Origin: Marinobacterium rhizophilum
GTDB taxonomy: Bacteria; Pseudomonadota; Gammaproteobacteria; Pseudomonadales; Balneatricaceae
Length of the DNA stretch: 64,000 bases
NCBI RefSeq assembly: GCF_024397915.1
Contig: NZ_CP073347.1
Coordinates: 434,001 to 498,000, forward strand
Direction of reading: 5' to 3'
Every line of letters begins with the position of its first letter. The stretch's first letter is position 1. The position numbers were made by a program, and so were the translations under genes. The notes beneath the pieces were generated by a model. It did not search any database. It saw only the letters and a list, made by a program, of their open reading frames with translations, and had not been told where the DNA came from. Positions 42,416-51,836 of this stretch are shown here, in pieces.

Positions 42416-43516
42416 TTAGTTACGGCCGCCATGACCGGTATGCAGCAGCTGTTCGAGATGCTGGCTGTAACGGGACATGCCAAAGCAGAAGACCCAGAAC
42501 ATCAGGGCGATAAAGATATAGCCTTCGGTGGCATAGCCGATCCAGTCCGGGTCGTTGCTTGCCGCCTGCACAATCGCCAGCAGGTCAAACAGGCCAATAA
42601 TGACCACCAGGCTGGTGTCCTTGAACAGGGCGATAAAGGTGTTGACGATGCCGGGAATCATCAGCTTGAGCGCCTGGGGCAGAATGATCAGGATCATTTT
42701 CTTCCAGTAGCTCAGGCCCAGTGCGTCGGCGGCTTCATACTGACCCTTGGGAATCGCCTGCAGGCCACCACGCACGACTTCCGCCATATAGGCCGACTGG
42801 AACAGGATGATGCCGATCATGGCCCGCAGCAGTTTGTCGAAGCTGATGTCCTCGGGAAAGAACAGCGGCAGCATGACCGAGGCCATGAAGAGTACGGTAA
42901 TCAGTGGCACGCCACGCCAGATCTCGATATAGACCACCGATAGCGAGCGCACGATGGGCATTTCGGAGCGCCGGCCCAGCGCCAGCAGAATACCGAACGG
43001 CATGGCGGCAACAATGCCGATGACTGCCAGTATCAGGTTCAGGCTGAAGCCGCCCCACAGGTGAGTCTCTACCGACGGCATGCCAAAGGCGCCGCCGGTC
43101 AGCAGGTAGAAGGTGACGATGGGATAGACCACCAGGGTCAGGAAGGTCGCCAGCCCCTTGCGCCCAAGGCTCGGGATCATCAGCCAGGCCGTCAGCAGGG
43201 CCAGCATGATAAACGACAGGTTCAGGCGCCAGTACTCCCCGGAGGGGTAGAAACCATAGAGGAACTGATCCATGCGTGTGGCTATGAACACCCAGCAGGC
43301 GCCGCCGCTGGTGCAGGCCTCCCGACTGTCGCCAAGCCAGTCGGCATCGATAAACATCCACTGTATAACCGGTATCAGCCAGTAGACGGCGAGAAATCCG
43401 ATCACCAGGGTGGCGACGGAATTGACCGCGCCATCGAACAGGTTGCGCCGCATCCAGCCAATCACGCCAACGGTATTGGGCGGCGGCGGCAGGGAAGCTT
43501 CAATTTCATATTTCAT
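42416..43516 (-). CDS. aapM: General L-amino acid ABC transporter permease AapM
   Basis: A 366-residue inner membrane permease of the HisMQ family with about eight membrane segments. The ATPase contact loop reads AAMPFGILLALGRRSEMP, and AYMAEVVRGGLQAIPKGQYEAADALGLSYWKKM is the EAA motif. The N-terminal extension is typical of AapM. It pairs with AapQ. GGAGAG precedes the start. Confidence 0.94.
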   Translation of the reverse strand: MKYEIEASLPPPPNTVGVIGWMRRNLFDGAVNSVATLVIGFLAVYWLIPVIQWMFIDADWLGDSREACTSGGACWVFIATRMDQFLYGFYPSGEYWRLNLSFIMLALLTAWLMIPSLGRKGLATFLTLVVYPIVTFYLLTGGAFGMPSVETHLWGGFSLNLILAVIGIVAAMPFGILLALGRRSEMPIVRSLSVVYIEIWRGVPLITVLFMASVMLPLFFPEDISFDKLLRAMIGIILFQSAYMAEVVRGGLQAIPKGQYEAADALGLSYWKKMILIILPQALKLMIPGIVNTFIALFKDTSLVVIIGLFDLLAIVQAASNDPDWIGYATEGYIFIALMFWVFCFGMSRYSQHLEQLLHTGHGGRN

Positions 43517-43540
43517 AAAGGGATGCTCTCCGGCGATTGG

Positions 43541-44749
43541 CTAGCGTTCAACCAGCGCCATGCGCTTGTTGTACCAGTTCATGAACAGCGAGGTGAGCAG
43601 GCTCAGCGCCAGGTAAACCGCCATGGTCATGGAGATGACTTCGATGGCCTGGCCGGTCTGGTTCAGCGTTGTGCCGGCGAACACGGACACCAGATCCGGG
43701 TAGCCGATGGCGGTGGCCAGGGACGAGTTCTTGGTCAGGTTCAGGTACTGGCTGGTGAGCGGCGGGATAATGACCCGCATGGCCTGGGGAATGACGATCA
43801 GCCGCAGGGTGCGTGCTTTGGGCAGCCCCAGTGCTGACGCGGCTTCCAGCTGCCCGTTGGGGACCGCAAGAATGCCGCCACGCACGGTTTCGGCGATAAA
43901 GGCCGAGGTGTAGATGGTCAGCGCCAGCCAGAGTGCAACCAGCTCGGGCATGAGCGTCATGCCGCCGGTGAAGTTGAAGCCCCGTAGCTGCGGTGCGTCA
44001 AAGGACAGGGGCGCGCCCATGATCACGAAGGCGAGCAGCGGCAGCCCCAGGATCAGCCCGAAACTGGCCCAGCCGCTGGGAAATATCTTCCCGGTGGCGT
44101 CCTGACGCCGGTGGGCCCAGCGCACCAGCACGAAGCTCAGTACGATGGCAGCGACCAGGGCCCAGAACACCATGCTCATGCCGTCTTCGGCAACAGGGCG
44201 GGGGACAGAGAGACCACGTATGTTGAGATAGCTGCCGAGAAACTCGACGCTCTGGCGGGGGGATGGCAGTGAGCGCAGCACTGCGAAGTACCAGAAAAAA
44301 ATCTGCAGCAGCAGCGGGATATTACGAAAAATCTCGATATAGATGCTGGAAAGCTTGGCGATCATCCAGTTGTGGGACAGGCGTGCAACGCCGAGCACGA
44401 ATCCCAGCAGTGTTGCCGCGATAATGCCCAGCACAGACACCAGTATGGTGTTGAGCAAACCGACCACGAAGGTACGGCCATAGCTGTCGGCGGCGGTGTA
44501 TTCGACCAGGGAAAGGGGAATGCTGAAGCCGGCTTCTTCGGTCAGAAAGCCAAAGCCGGTGGTAATGCCGCGGGTTTCGAGGTTGTGGAGGGTGTTGTTG
44601 ACAATGGAAAAGAGAAAATAGCCGATCAGGCCGAGCAGTAAAGCCTGGAAGACCAGCGCGCGCTTGGCGGGGTCGTTCCAGAAGCGGGTTTCGCCGCCGG
44701 GGGCACGCAAGCTGTCCGGCTTGTCGGCCTTGGATTTGTCTTCGGACAT
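43541..44749 (-). CDS. aapQ: General L-amino acid ABC transporter permease AapQ
   Basis: A 402-residue permease paired with AapM. The EAA loop is FIAETVRGGILAVPNGQLEAASALGLPKART, and an insert of about 90 residues between membrane segments is typical of AapQ. It ends 24 bases before aapM. Confidence 0.94.
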   Translation of the reverse strand: MSEDKSKADKPDSLRAPGGETRFWNDPAKRALVFQALLLGLIGYFLFSIVNNTLHNLETRGITTGFGFLTEEAGFSIPLSLVEYTAADSYGRTFVVGLLNTILVSVLGIIAATLLGFVLGVARLSHNWMIAKLSSIYIEIFRNIPLLLQIFFWYFAVLRSLPSPRQSVEFLGSYLNIRGLSVPRPVAEDGMSMVFWALVAAIVLSFVLVRWAHRRQDATGKIFPSGWASFGLILGLPLLAFVIMGAPLSFDAPQLRGFNFTGGMTLMPELVALWLALTIYTSAFIAETVRGGILAVPNGQLEAASALGLPKARTLRLIVIPQAMRVIIPPLTSQYLNLTKNSSLATAIGYPDLVSVFAGTTLNQTGQAIEVISMTMAVYLALSLLTSLFMNWYNKRMALVER

Positions 44750-44827
44750 AGTGTCCTCCGTGGTAGCCCGGCTGGCATTGTGCTTGGCGCAACACCAGCG
44801 GGCTCAGGCACCGATACGGTTCAAGGG

Positions 44828-44877
44828 CCGGCGCCGCGGGCGCCGGTGACCTTCAGTGCCGGGCGCGAGGGCCCGGC
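44828..44877. terminator. Twin GC-rich hairpins between aapJ and aapQ
   Basis: CCGGCGCC-gcg-GGCGCCGG at 44828-44846 and GCCGGGC-gcgagg-GCCCGGC at 44858-44877 are back-to-back perfect hairpins in the 143-base gap after aapJ. No T tract follows. They probably stabilise the aapJ message or partly block read-through, so that the binding protein outnumbers the permease. Confidence 0.7.
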
Positions 44878-44892
44878 GTGTCTGCAGTATGG

Positions 44893-45909
44893 TTAACGCA
44901 TCGGCGGTGCGTACTGGAAACCTCCCTGATTCCAGAGCGCGTTGATGCCGCGGTCGATTTTCAGCGCCGAGTCCTTGCCGACGTTGCGATCAAAGGCCTC
45001 GGCATAGTTGCCGACCTGCTTGATGATCTGGTAAGACCAGTCATCAGCGATGTCCAGCCCCTTGCCCTTGGGGCCATCAATGCCCAGCAGACGCTTGATG
45101 TTGGGGTTCTCGCTGGACTTCATCTCGTCGACGTTGGCCGAGGTGACACCGAGTTCTTCGGCGTTAAGCATGGCGTAGAGCGACCACTTCACGACATTGA
45201 ACCACTGGTCGTCACCCTGGCGAACCACCGGTCCCAGCGGTTCCTTGGAAATGACTTCCGGCAGTGCCACCACGGCATCCGGATCACTCATGCGGGTACG
45301 CAGGCCGTAGGCTTGGGACAGGTCGGTGGTGAAGGAGTCACAACGGCCAGTGTCAAAGCTGGTAGCCGCCTGCTCATTGGTATCAAACACCACCGGCGTG
45401 AAGGTCAGGCCGTTGGCACGGAAGTAGTCGGACAGGTTCAGCTCCGTGGTGGTACCTGACTGTACGCAGACGGTGGCGCCATCCAGTTCCTTGACGCTGG
45501 TCAGGCCGAGTTCCTTCTTGACCAGAAAGCCCTGGCCATCGTAATAGGTGACGCCGGTGAAGTTCAGGCCCAGCTGGGTGTCGCGGGTCTGGGTCCAGGT
45601 GGTTACACGCGAGAGTACGTCGATCTCGCCGGACTGCAGCGCGGTGAAACGCTCCTTGGCGGTGAGGGGAATGTATTTTACTTTGCTGGCATCGCCCAGG
45701 GTCGCGGCGGCGACACTGCGGCACACATCGACATCGAGTCCTTTCCAGTTACCCTGTTCATCCGGGACGGAAAATCCCGGCACGCCGCTGGTCACGCCAC
45801 ATTGCAATACGCCGCGGGCCTTGACGGCTTCCAGCGTACCTTCCGCCGCAGCCAACCCCGAGATAGCGGTGGTCATGACTATGGCTGTTGCGAGGGTTTT
45901 CTTCATCAT
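44893..45909 (-). CDS. aapJ: Amino acid ABC transporter substrate-binding protein AapJ
   Basis: A 338-residue periplasmic binding protein with a signal peptide (cleavage near GLAAAEG, residue 22). GVLQCGVTSGVPGFSVPDEQGNWKGLDVDVCR is characteristic of AapJ. It is the first gene of aapJQMP, which imports a broad range of L-amino acids. AGGAGG lies eight bases before the ATG. Confidence 0.95.
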   Translation of the reverse strand: MMKKTLATAIVMTTAISGLAAAEGTLEAVKARGVLQCGVTSGVPGFSVPDEQGNWKGLDVDVCRSVAAATLGDASKVKYIPLTAKERFTALQSGEIDVLSRVTTWTQTRDTQLGLNFTGVTYYDGQGFLVKKELGLTSVKELDGATVCVQSGTTTELNLSDYFRANGLTFTPVVFDTNEQAATSFDTGRCDSFTTDLSQAYGLRTRMSDPDAVVALPEVISKEPLGPVVRQGDDQWFNVVKWSLYAMLNAEELGVTSANVDEMKSSENPNIKRLLGIDGPKGKGLDIADDWSYQIIKQVGNYAEAFDRNVGKDSALKIDRGINALWNQGGFQYAPPMR

Positions 45910-46317
45910 GGACTGATCCTCCTGAGATCTGACATGAAATTCTTATTCTGGTCTGTGGAATATCTGGCGCTATCCAGTGATAGCGTTACATCCTTGTGAA
46001 TCAGCAAAAAGCGCGCCACAAATTGACTGAGCTACCTTTGTCACGCGGCGTGCCCCTCCGGTGCCGCCGAAATTTATAGATCGAATCGAGCTAACGATAG
46101 ACCATGTTTTTTTGTCTGTACAAGAACCGCCAGCAAAGAATGATGCGAGGCGACGGCAACTGGCCCGGTGACAATGGCGTGCCAGTAAAACGCGGTATCA
46201 GCGATCTGGGGGACATGGAGCCTTCTGCATGGTTTTCGCAGAGACCCACAGCCTACCTGGCAATCAGCACTGTCACTGTCAGTGCCAGGTTTCTGTCCCG
46301 ACGCTAGAGGCACCGCC
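45910..46317. promoter_or_regulatory. aapJ upstream control region
   Basis: About 400 bases without a convincing gene; a 67-codon frame at 46104-46307 has no ribosome site. The perfect palindrome CGCTATC-cagt-GATAGCG at 45968-45985 lies about 60 bases upstream of the aapJ start and is a candidate operator. The stretch 46050-46110 is AT-rich. No sigma-54 or riboswitch signature was recognised. Confidence 0.45.
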
Positions 46318-46839
46318 CTAGCGATTCCAGGGCATGCGGGCCAGCAGCAGGGCGAGCGTGCACCGGTTTGTTGCGCCGGCAAAGATCAGGCCGGCACCCA
46401 CAAAAGCCGAGAGACCGTAACCCAGCGGCGTGACCAGCGTGCCCAGCAGCACCCCCAGCAGCACCAGGGCGCCAGCCAGGATGCGCACCTGGCGTTCCAG
46501 GCTGATCTGGGTCGCTGCCGCTGGTGTCTCGCCAGCGCGCAGCGCGTTCAGGCCGCCCTCGATGATGACCAGCGGGTTGTGGTGGGTCCGGCATAGCTGG
46601 GCAGCAGCGGTTCTGGCGCGAGCACCGCTCTGGCACAGCAGGTAAATCGGCTCTGTGGGTGCCAGTTGAGCTATCCGGTCGGCCTGCTGCTCCAGTTCGT
46701 GCAGCGCCATGTGCAGGCTGCCGGGCAGGTGGTGCTGGCGATATTCGTTGCCGCTGCGCACGTCCAGTACGGTGCAGTCTTCGGTGCGCTGACGCAGGGC
46801 AAAGTCTGCCGCGCTAAGGGTCGTGATTGAGGCATTCAT
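46318..46839 (-). CDS. YgaP-like rhodanese with membrane hairpin
   Basis: A 173-residue protein. Residues 1-110 form a rhodanese domain with the active Cys in LLCQSGARA; residues 125-160 form the two membrane segments of the DUF2892 type, ending in ARMPWNR as in E. coli YgaP. It transfers sulfane sulfur at the inner membrane. The ATG at 46839 follows GGAG by seven bases. In E. coli ygaP is paired with the ArsR-family regulator YgaV; no such gene is here. Confidence 0.88.
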   Translation of the reverse strand: MNASITTLSAADFALRQRTEDCTVLDVRSGNEYRQHHLPGSLHMALHELEQQADRIAQLAPTEPIYLLCQSGARARTAAAQLCRTHHNPLVIIEGGLNALRAGETPAAATQISLERQVRILAGALVLLGVLLGTLVTPLGYGLSAFVGAGLIFAGATNRCTLALLLARMPWNR

Positions 46840-46867
46840 GGCGGCGCTCCGGCTGAAGATAGGCGCC

Positions 46868-46895
46868 AGTATATTAGTATTTGCTAAATAAGCAA
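46868..46895 (-). promoter_or_regulatory. Promoter with overlapping palindrome for the YgaP-like gene
   Basis: On the minus strand TTGCTT (46895-46890) and TATACT (46873-46868) are spaced 16 bases apart, a good sigma-70 promoter. The palindrome TTGCT-aaata-AGCAA at 46881-46895 covers the -35 and spacer, where an ArsR-type repressor (YgaV/BigR) could block RNA polymerase. Confidence 0.65.
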
Positions 46896-47134
46896 GTTGC
46901 GTTTTAATCAGGGTTGAGCGCTGTATCAGTGCTGAAAATGCGTTGCACATCGCGAAAATTCGCATTTTGCAACGGACATTTTCCGACCGGGTGACGCGGG
47001 ATTTACAGAAAATATTCCCGCACAGCCAGGCGGCTTGGCTGTATCGCAGGCATCTGCGAGCCGTGACGGGCGTGGGCTGGCAATTGAGGGGGATCGACAG
47101 GGGGGCAGCAGAGGGCGCAGTGGGAGGCCCAGGC

Positions 47135-47170
47135 GGCCTGCTCCGCAACCTGTGGTTGGCGGAGCAGGCC
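47135..47170. terminator. Strong hairpin downstream of metG
   Basis: GGCCTGCTCCGC at 47135-47146 pairs with GCGGAGCAGGCC at 47159-47170; the loop also pairs AACC with GGTT. It lies ten bases past the metG stop on the minus strand. No T tract follows, so it may be a message-stabilising or partial terminator hairpin. The rest of 46896-47179 shows no gene. Confidence 0.6.
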
Positions 47171-47179
47171 AGGGGAGGT

Positions 47180-49228
47180 TTACTTGATTCGCATGCCGGG
47201 CTGAGCGCCTTCGTGGGGTTCCAGGATCCAGAGATCCTGGCCACCCGGGCCTGCGGCCAGCACCATGCCTTCAGACAGGCCGAACTTCATCTTGCGCGGC
47301 GCCAGGTTTGCCACCATGACGGTGAGCTTGCCTTCCAGTTGTTCGGGCGAATAGGCGGACTTGATGCCGGCAAAGACATTGCGGGTTTCGCCGCCCAGGT
47401 CCAGTGTCAGGCGCAGCAGCTTGTCGGCACCTTCCACATGTTCGGCCCTGGCGATCCTGGCGATACGCAGGTCAACCTTGGCAAAGTCGGGAAACTCGAT
47501 GGTGTCGGCCACCGGCTCGGCCGCCAGCGGGCTTTGATGCGCTGCTGGCGCCTTCACGGCAGGTGCCGGTGCCGGTGCCGGCATCGACTGTTTCGAGTCT
47601 TCAACCATCTTGTCGATGGCTTCAGGTTCGACCCGCTGCATCAGCGGCTTGAACTTGTTGATGCGGTGGCCCAGCAGCGGCGTCTGGATATTATCCCAGG
47701 CGAAACCGTCGATGTTCAGGAACTCGGCGGCTTCTTCGGCGACCTGGGGCAGGATCGGCGCCAGGTAGCTGAGGATCACGCGGAACAGGTTAATCCCCAG
47801 GGTGCAGCTGTCCTGTACGTCCTGCGCCCGCTCCGGCTGCTTGGCCAGCACCCAGGGTTCGGCGGCATCGATGTACTGGTTGGCCCTGTCGGCGATGTGC
47901 ATGATTTCACGCATGGCGCGGGCGTATTCGCGCTTTTCGTAGGCGTCGGCAATGGTCTCGCCCAGCTTGACCGCATCGTCGTAGAGTTCCGGCTGAACGA
48001 GGCTGGCGCCGAGCTGGCCGTCGAATTTCTTGGCGATGAAGCCGGCGCAACGCGAGGCGATATTGACGACCTTGTTGACCAGGTCGGCGTTCACGCGCAT
48101 GCGAAAATCATCCAGGCTCAGGTCGATATCGTCGATGCCCGAGCTCAGCTTGGCGGCGAAGTAGTAGCGCAGGTATTCGGGGCGCAGGTACTTGAGGTAG
48201 CTCTCGGCCATGATAAAGGTGCCGCGGGACTTGGACATCTTCTGGCCGTTGACGGTCAGGAAACCGTGGCAGAAGACGCCATTGGGCTTGCGAAAGCCGG
48301 CACCTTCCAGCATGGCGGGCCAGAACAGGGTGTGGAAGTAGGCGATGTCCTTGCCGATAAAGTGGTACAGCTCGGCATCGGAGGACTCACCCCAGTAGTC
48401 GTCGAAGTCGACGCCGTTCTTGTCGCACCAGTTCTTGAAACTGGCCATGTAGCCGATAGGGGCGTCGAGCCAGACGTAGAAATACTTGCCCGGCGCATCG
48501 GGGATCTCGAAGCCCCAGTAGGGTGCATCGCGGGAGATATCCCACTGCTGCAGGCCGGACTCGAACCATTCGTTGAGCTTGTGAATCATCTGTTCCTGCA
48601 CATGCGCATCCACCCAGGTGCGCAGGAACTGTTCAAAGTCGCCAAGCTTGAAGAAGAAGTGCTCGGAGTCCTTCTCGATCGGTTTGGCGCCGGATACCGC
48701 CGAGTAGGCGTTCTTCAGCTCAATGGGGCTGTAGGTTGCGCCACAGGCTTCGCAGGAATCACCGTACTGGTCGGCGGCGCCACACTTGGGGCACTCGCCC
48801 TTGACGAAACGGTCCGGCAGGAACATCTGCTTTTCGGGATCGAACGCCTGGGTGATGGTACGGCGGGCGATATGGCCGGCATCGTTCAGGCGCTGGTAGA
48901 TCAGCGCGGCAAAATCGCGGTTTTCCGGCGAATGGGTGGAATAGTAGTTGTCAAAGCCCACCATGAAGCCGGCAAAGTCGCGCTGGTGCTCGGTGCTGAC
49001 CTTTTCGATCAGCTCTTGCGGGCTGATACCCAGCTGATCGGCCTTGAGCATGATGGGGGTGCCGTGGGCGTCATCGGCACAGACATAGGTGCACTGATGG
49101 CCGCGCTGCTTCTGGAAACGCACCCAAATATCGGTCTGGATGTATTCCACCAGGTGACCCAGGTGGATGGGGCCGTTGGCGTAGGGCAGGGCACTGGTAA
49201 CGAGGATCTTGCGCGGATTCTGGGTCAT
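47180..49228 (-). CDS. metG: Methionyl-tRNA synthetase
   Basis: A 682-residue class I synthetase. HLGHLVEY is the HIGH motif, KMSKSRGT the KMSKS loop. The zinc knuckle is CPKCGAADQYGDSCEACG. A C-terminal tRNA-binding domain (FAKVDLRIARIARAEHVEGADKLL) is present, as in dimeric enterobacterial MetG. It loads methionine on both Met tRNAs. Confidence 0.97.
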   Translation of the reverse strand: MTQNPRKILVTSALPYANGPIHLGHLVEYIQTDIWVRFQKQRGHQCTYVCADDAHGTPIMLKADQLGISPQELIEKVSTEHQRDFAGFMVGFDNYYSTHSPENRDFAALIYQRLNDAGHIARRTITQAFDPEKQMFLPDRFVKGECPKCGAADQYGDSCEACGATYSPIELKNAYSAVSGAKPIEKDSEHFFFKLGDFEQFLRTWVDAHVQEQMIHKLNEWFESGLQQWDISRDAPYWGFEIPDAPGKYFYVWLDAPIGYMASFKNWCDKNGVDFDDYWGESSDAELYHFIGKDIAYFHTLFWPAMLEGAGFRKPNGVFCHGFLTVNGQKMSKSRGTFIMAESYLKYLRPEYLRYYFAAKLSSGIDDIDLSLDDFRMRVNADLVNKVVNIASRCAGFIAKKFDGQLGASLVQPELYDDAVKLGETIADAYEKREYARAMREIMHIADRANQYIDAAEPWVLAKQPERAQDVQDSCTLGINLFRVILSYLAPILPQVAEEAAEFLNIDGFAWDNIQTPLLGHRINKFKPLMQRVEPEAIDKMVEDSKQSMPAPAPAPAVKAPAAHQSPLAAEPVADTIEFPDFAKVDLRIARIARAEHVEGADKLLRLTLDLGGETRNVFAGIKSAYSPEQLEGKLTVMVANLAPRKMKFGLSEGMVLAAGPGGQDLWILEPHEGAQPGMRIK

Positions 49229-49374
49229 AAGTCGGCTAATGGAACCTGGTGGACTGAAAACAAAGTTGTGGAATTCTACGCTGTTTGGCCCGGCATATGA
49301 ACCGATCCGCGGTCGACAGGGGGCGTTTTTGCGACTAAAAAGAGTGGGTAACCCTGCTCCCAGAGGGACGTTGA

Positions 49375-50622
49375 ATGAGCGCGGTACCCAGCGGCGGCCA
49401 AATCTGCAGGATCTTGTTCTGTGACTCCAAGCTCAGTCATCGCGGCGCCGCCCACGAGGTGGACCAGCATGCCGGCTGGGATGTGCTCTGCCTGGATGAC
49501 GAGTCTGAAGTTCTGTCGCGCATGAAGTACTACGATACCCAGGTGCTGATCGTGGCGGCCTATCAACAGCCGTACCGGGCGCTGGGCCTGCTCAAGCAGA
49601 TCGCCGAGCAGCACCCGGGCATCGTCCGCATCCTGATCAGTGGACACTTGACCCCCGCCAGCTCCGCGCGGGCACTGGAAGTGGCCCATCAGACCCTGCC
49701 CGACAGCACTACCGGGGCACAGCTCACGGCTGCCATCGAATATGCCCTCAAGATTGAGGGGCTGGTCAACAAGTCGGCCGTTCGTGACTACGTCAGCGGC
49801 CTGGGGCGTTTGCCCACGCTGCCGACGGTGTACCGTGCGTTGAACGAGGCGCTGAGCTCCGATGTGTCCGATGCCAGGAGCATCGCCAAGATTATCGAGC
49901 AGGATCCGGCCATCGCGGTCAAGATCATGCAGCTGGTCAACTCGGCCCTGTTCGGTCTGCGGCGCCAGATCAGCCGCATTGACGAGGCGGTCACCATTAT
50001 CGGCGTGCGCATGATTCGGGATCTGCTGCTGGCGACCCACCTGTTCAGCCGCTACCGTCAGCAGGATGCCTGGACCGCGTTTTCGTTTTCCAGGCTGCAC
50101 CAGCGCTCCATGCTGGTGGCACGGCTGGCTCAGCAAATCGGTACCGATGCGGGCCTTGATCGCAATCAGCAGGGGCAGGCGTTTCTGGCCGGGCTGTTGC
50201 ATGATTTCGGTATCTCGGTGCTGGCCAACAAGAATCCGGGCGCCTACCAGGACCTGATGCATGAGTCGGTACGTATGGGCCAGCCCATGTATGCCATGGA
50301 GAAAATGCGCCTGGGGCTGACCCACGCCGAGGCGGCCGCCTATCTTCTGGGTCTGTGGAACCTGCCGTTCAGTGTGGTTGAAGCCGTGCTGCTGCATCAT
50401 TTTCCGACTGCATCGCCCAGTCCCCGCTTTGAGCCTTTGAGTGCGCTGCACCTGGCCGACGCCCTGCTGCCGGCGCTGGCGAACGGGCCTGGTGCGGACC
50501 TGTCGTGCAAGCTGTCGCTCGCCTACCTGGAACGCCTGGGTATCGAGAAGAATCTGCCGCGCTGGCAGATGATGGCCAATGAATACCGTCTCAAGCTCGA
50601 GCCCTCGACAGCGGCGCGTTAA
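49375..50622 (+). CDS. HDOD domain protein with degenerate receiver domain
   Basis: A 415-residue protein. Residues 8-125 align with a CheY receiver fold (CRILFCDSKLS, VRILISG), but the phosphoacceptor position in QVLIVAAYQQP is Ala, not Asp. The HDOD domain (about 140-340) has LPTLPTVYRALNEAL and an HD-like ALLAGLLHDFGISVLA. HDOD proteins act in signalling and are not known phosphodiesterases. The receiver probably works without phosphorylation. Confidence 0.82.
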   Translation: MSAVPSGGQICRILFCDSKLSHRGAAHEVDQHAGWDVLCLDDESEVLSRMKYYDTQVLIVAAYQQPYRALGLLKQIAEQHPGIVRILISGHLTPASSARALEVAHQTLPDSTTGAQLTAAIEYALKIEGLVNKSAVRDYVSGLGRLPTLPTVYRALNEALSSDVSDARSIAKIIEQDPAIAVKIMQLVNSALFGLRRQISRIDEAVTIIGVRMIRDLLLATHLFSRYRQQDAWTAFSFSRLHQRSMLVARLAQQIGTDAGLDRNQQGQAFLAGLLHDFGISVLANKNPGAYQDLMHESVRMGQPMYAMEKMRLGLTHAEAAAYLLGLWNLPFSVVEAVLLHHFPTASPSPRFEPLSALHLADALLPALANGPGADLSCKLSLAYLERLGIEKNLPRWQMMANEYRLKLEPSTAAR

Positions 50623-50726
50623 CGCGCGGTAAGCGGGATGCCCAGTGCCGGCGCGAGCGCTTTGATGGCGGCGGCAGGGCTGGTAGAATGCCGCGCTTTC
50701 CCGACAGACCCCGGATATTCCCCAAG

Positions 50727-51815
50727 ATGGCATTACCCAACGTTGATCCGACCCTCTACGAGGCGCTGCTGGATGAAAAATGCAACGCCGTGCGCGCGGA
50801 CTTCGCGGCTTTCGCGTTGCCGCAGGTGGAGGTTTTCCCCTCGCCGCCACAGCACTACCGGATGCGGGCCGAGTTTCGGGTCTGGCACGACGGGGATGAT
50901 CTGTACTATGTGATGTTCGAACCGGGCAACAAGAAGGTGCCGCTGCGCCTGGACAGCTGTCCGATGGTGTCAAAACGCATTCATGATGTCATGTTCCCGA
51001 TGCTGGAGGTGATCAAGGCGGATCCTGCCTTGCGTTTTCGCCTGTTTCAGATCGACTTTCTCAGCACCCTGTCCGGCGAGCTGCTGGTGACCCTGCTGTA
51101 CCATCGTCCGATTGAAGATGAATGGGAAACCGCGGCCCGGGCCCTGGCCGAACAGTTCGGTATCGAGATTATCGGCCGCTCGCGCAAGAGCAAGAAGGAG
51201 CTGGGACGGGACCATGTGATCGAGCGGCTGGACATTAATGGCCGCGAGTACCGCTACAAACAGGTGGAAAACTGCTTTACCCAGCCGAATGCAGAGGTGT
51301 GCCGGTCGATGATCGGCTGGGCGCTGGATGTGACCGACGGGGCCGGCGGCGACCTGGTGGAACTGTATTGCGGCAATGGCAACTTTACCCTGCCGCTGGC
51401 GCAGAACTTTGGCCGCGTGGTGGCGACCGAAATTGCCAAGGTGTCGGTGCGTGCTGCGGAATTCAATATTGCCGAGAACGGTATCGACAATATTGACGTG
51501 GTGCGGATGTCATCGGAGGACTTTTCCCAGGTGCTCAAGGGCGAGCGCGAAGCCCGGCGCACCGCGCACCTGGACCTGGCCAGCTGCAACTTCACCACCG
51601 TGCTGGTCGACCCGCCACGTTCGGGGCTGGATGCCGATACCGTGGCCCAGGTCAGCGAGTATCAGCACATCGTCTATATTTCGTGCAATCCCGATACGCT
51701 GAAGGATAACCTGGCCGACCTGACCCGGACGCACCGGATCGAGCGGTTCGCCATCTTCGATCAGTTCCCCTATACCCATCACCTGGAATGCGGCGTTTAC
51801 CTTACGCGCAAATAG
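50727..51815 (+). CDS. trmA: tRNA (uracil-5-)-methyltransferase
   Basis: A 362-residue SAM-dependent enzyme that makes ribothymidine 54 in the tRNA T-loop. LVELYCGNGNFTLPL binds SAM; the nucleophile Cys is in VYISCNPDTLKDNL, and the general base Glu lies in the C-terminal HLECGVYL. The ATG at 50727 matches the family start; an upstream frame adds 13 residues with no homology. Confidence 0.95.
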   Translation: MALPNVDPTLYEALLDEKCNAVRADFAAFALPQVEVFPSPPQHYRMRAEFRVWHDGDDLYYVMFEPGNKKVPLRLDSCPMVSKRIHDVMFPMLEVIKADPALRFRLFQIDFLSTLSGELLVTLLYHRPIEDEWETAARALAEQFGIEIIGRSRKSKKELGRDHVIERLDINGREYRYKQVENCFTQPNAEVCRSMIGWALDVTDGAGGDLVELYCGNGNFTLPLAQNFGRVVATEIAKVSVRAAEFNIAENGIDNIDVVRMSSEDFSQVLKGEREARRTAHLDLASCNFTTVLVDPPRSGLDADTVAQVSEYQHIVYISCNPDTLKDNLADLTRTHRIERFAIFDQFPYTHHLECGVYLTRK

Positions 51816-51836
51816 CCAGGCTCACTGCCGCCAGTA

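Noticed and set aside
46104..46307. 67-codon open frame upstream of the aap operon
   Set aside because: No ribosome site, odd composition and no homology recognised; the region is better read as control DNA.
46943..49300. Plus-strand open frame of 785 codons opposite metG
   Set aside because: It is antisense to the clearly conserved methionyl-tRNA synthetase gene and shows no family motif.
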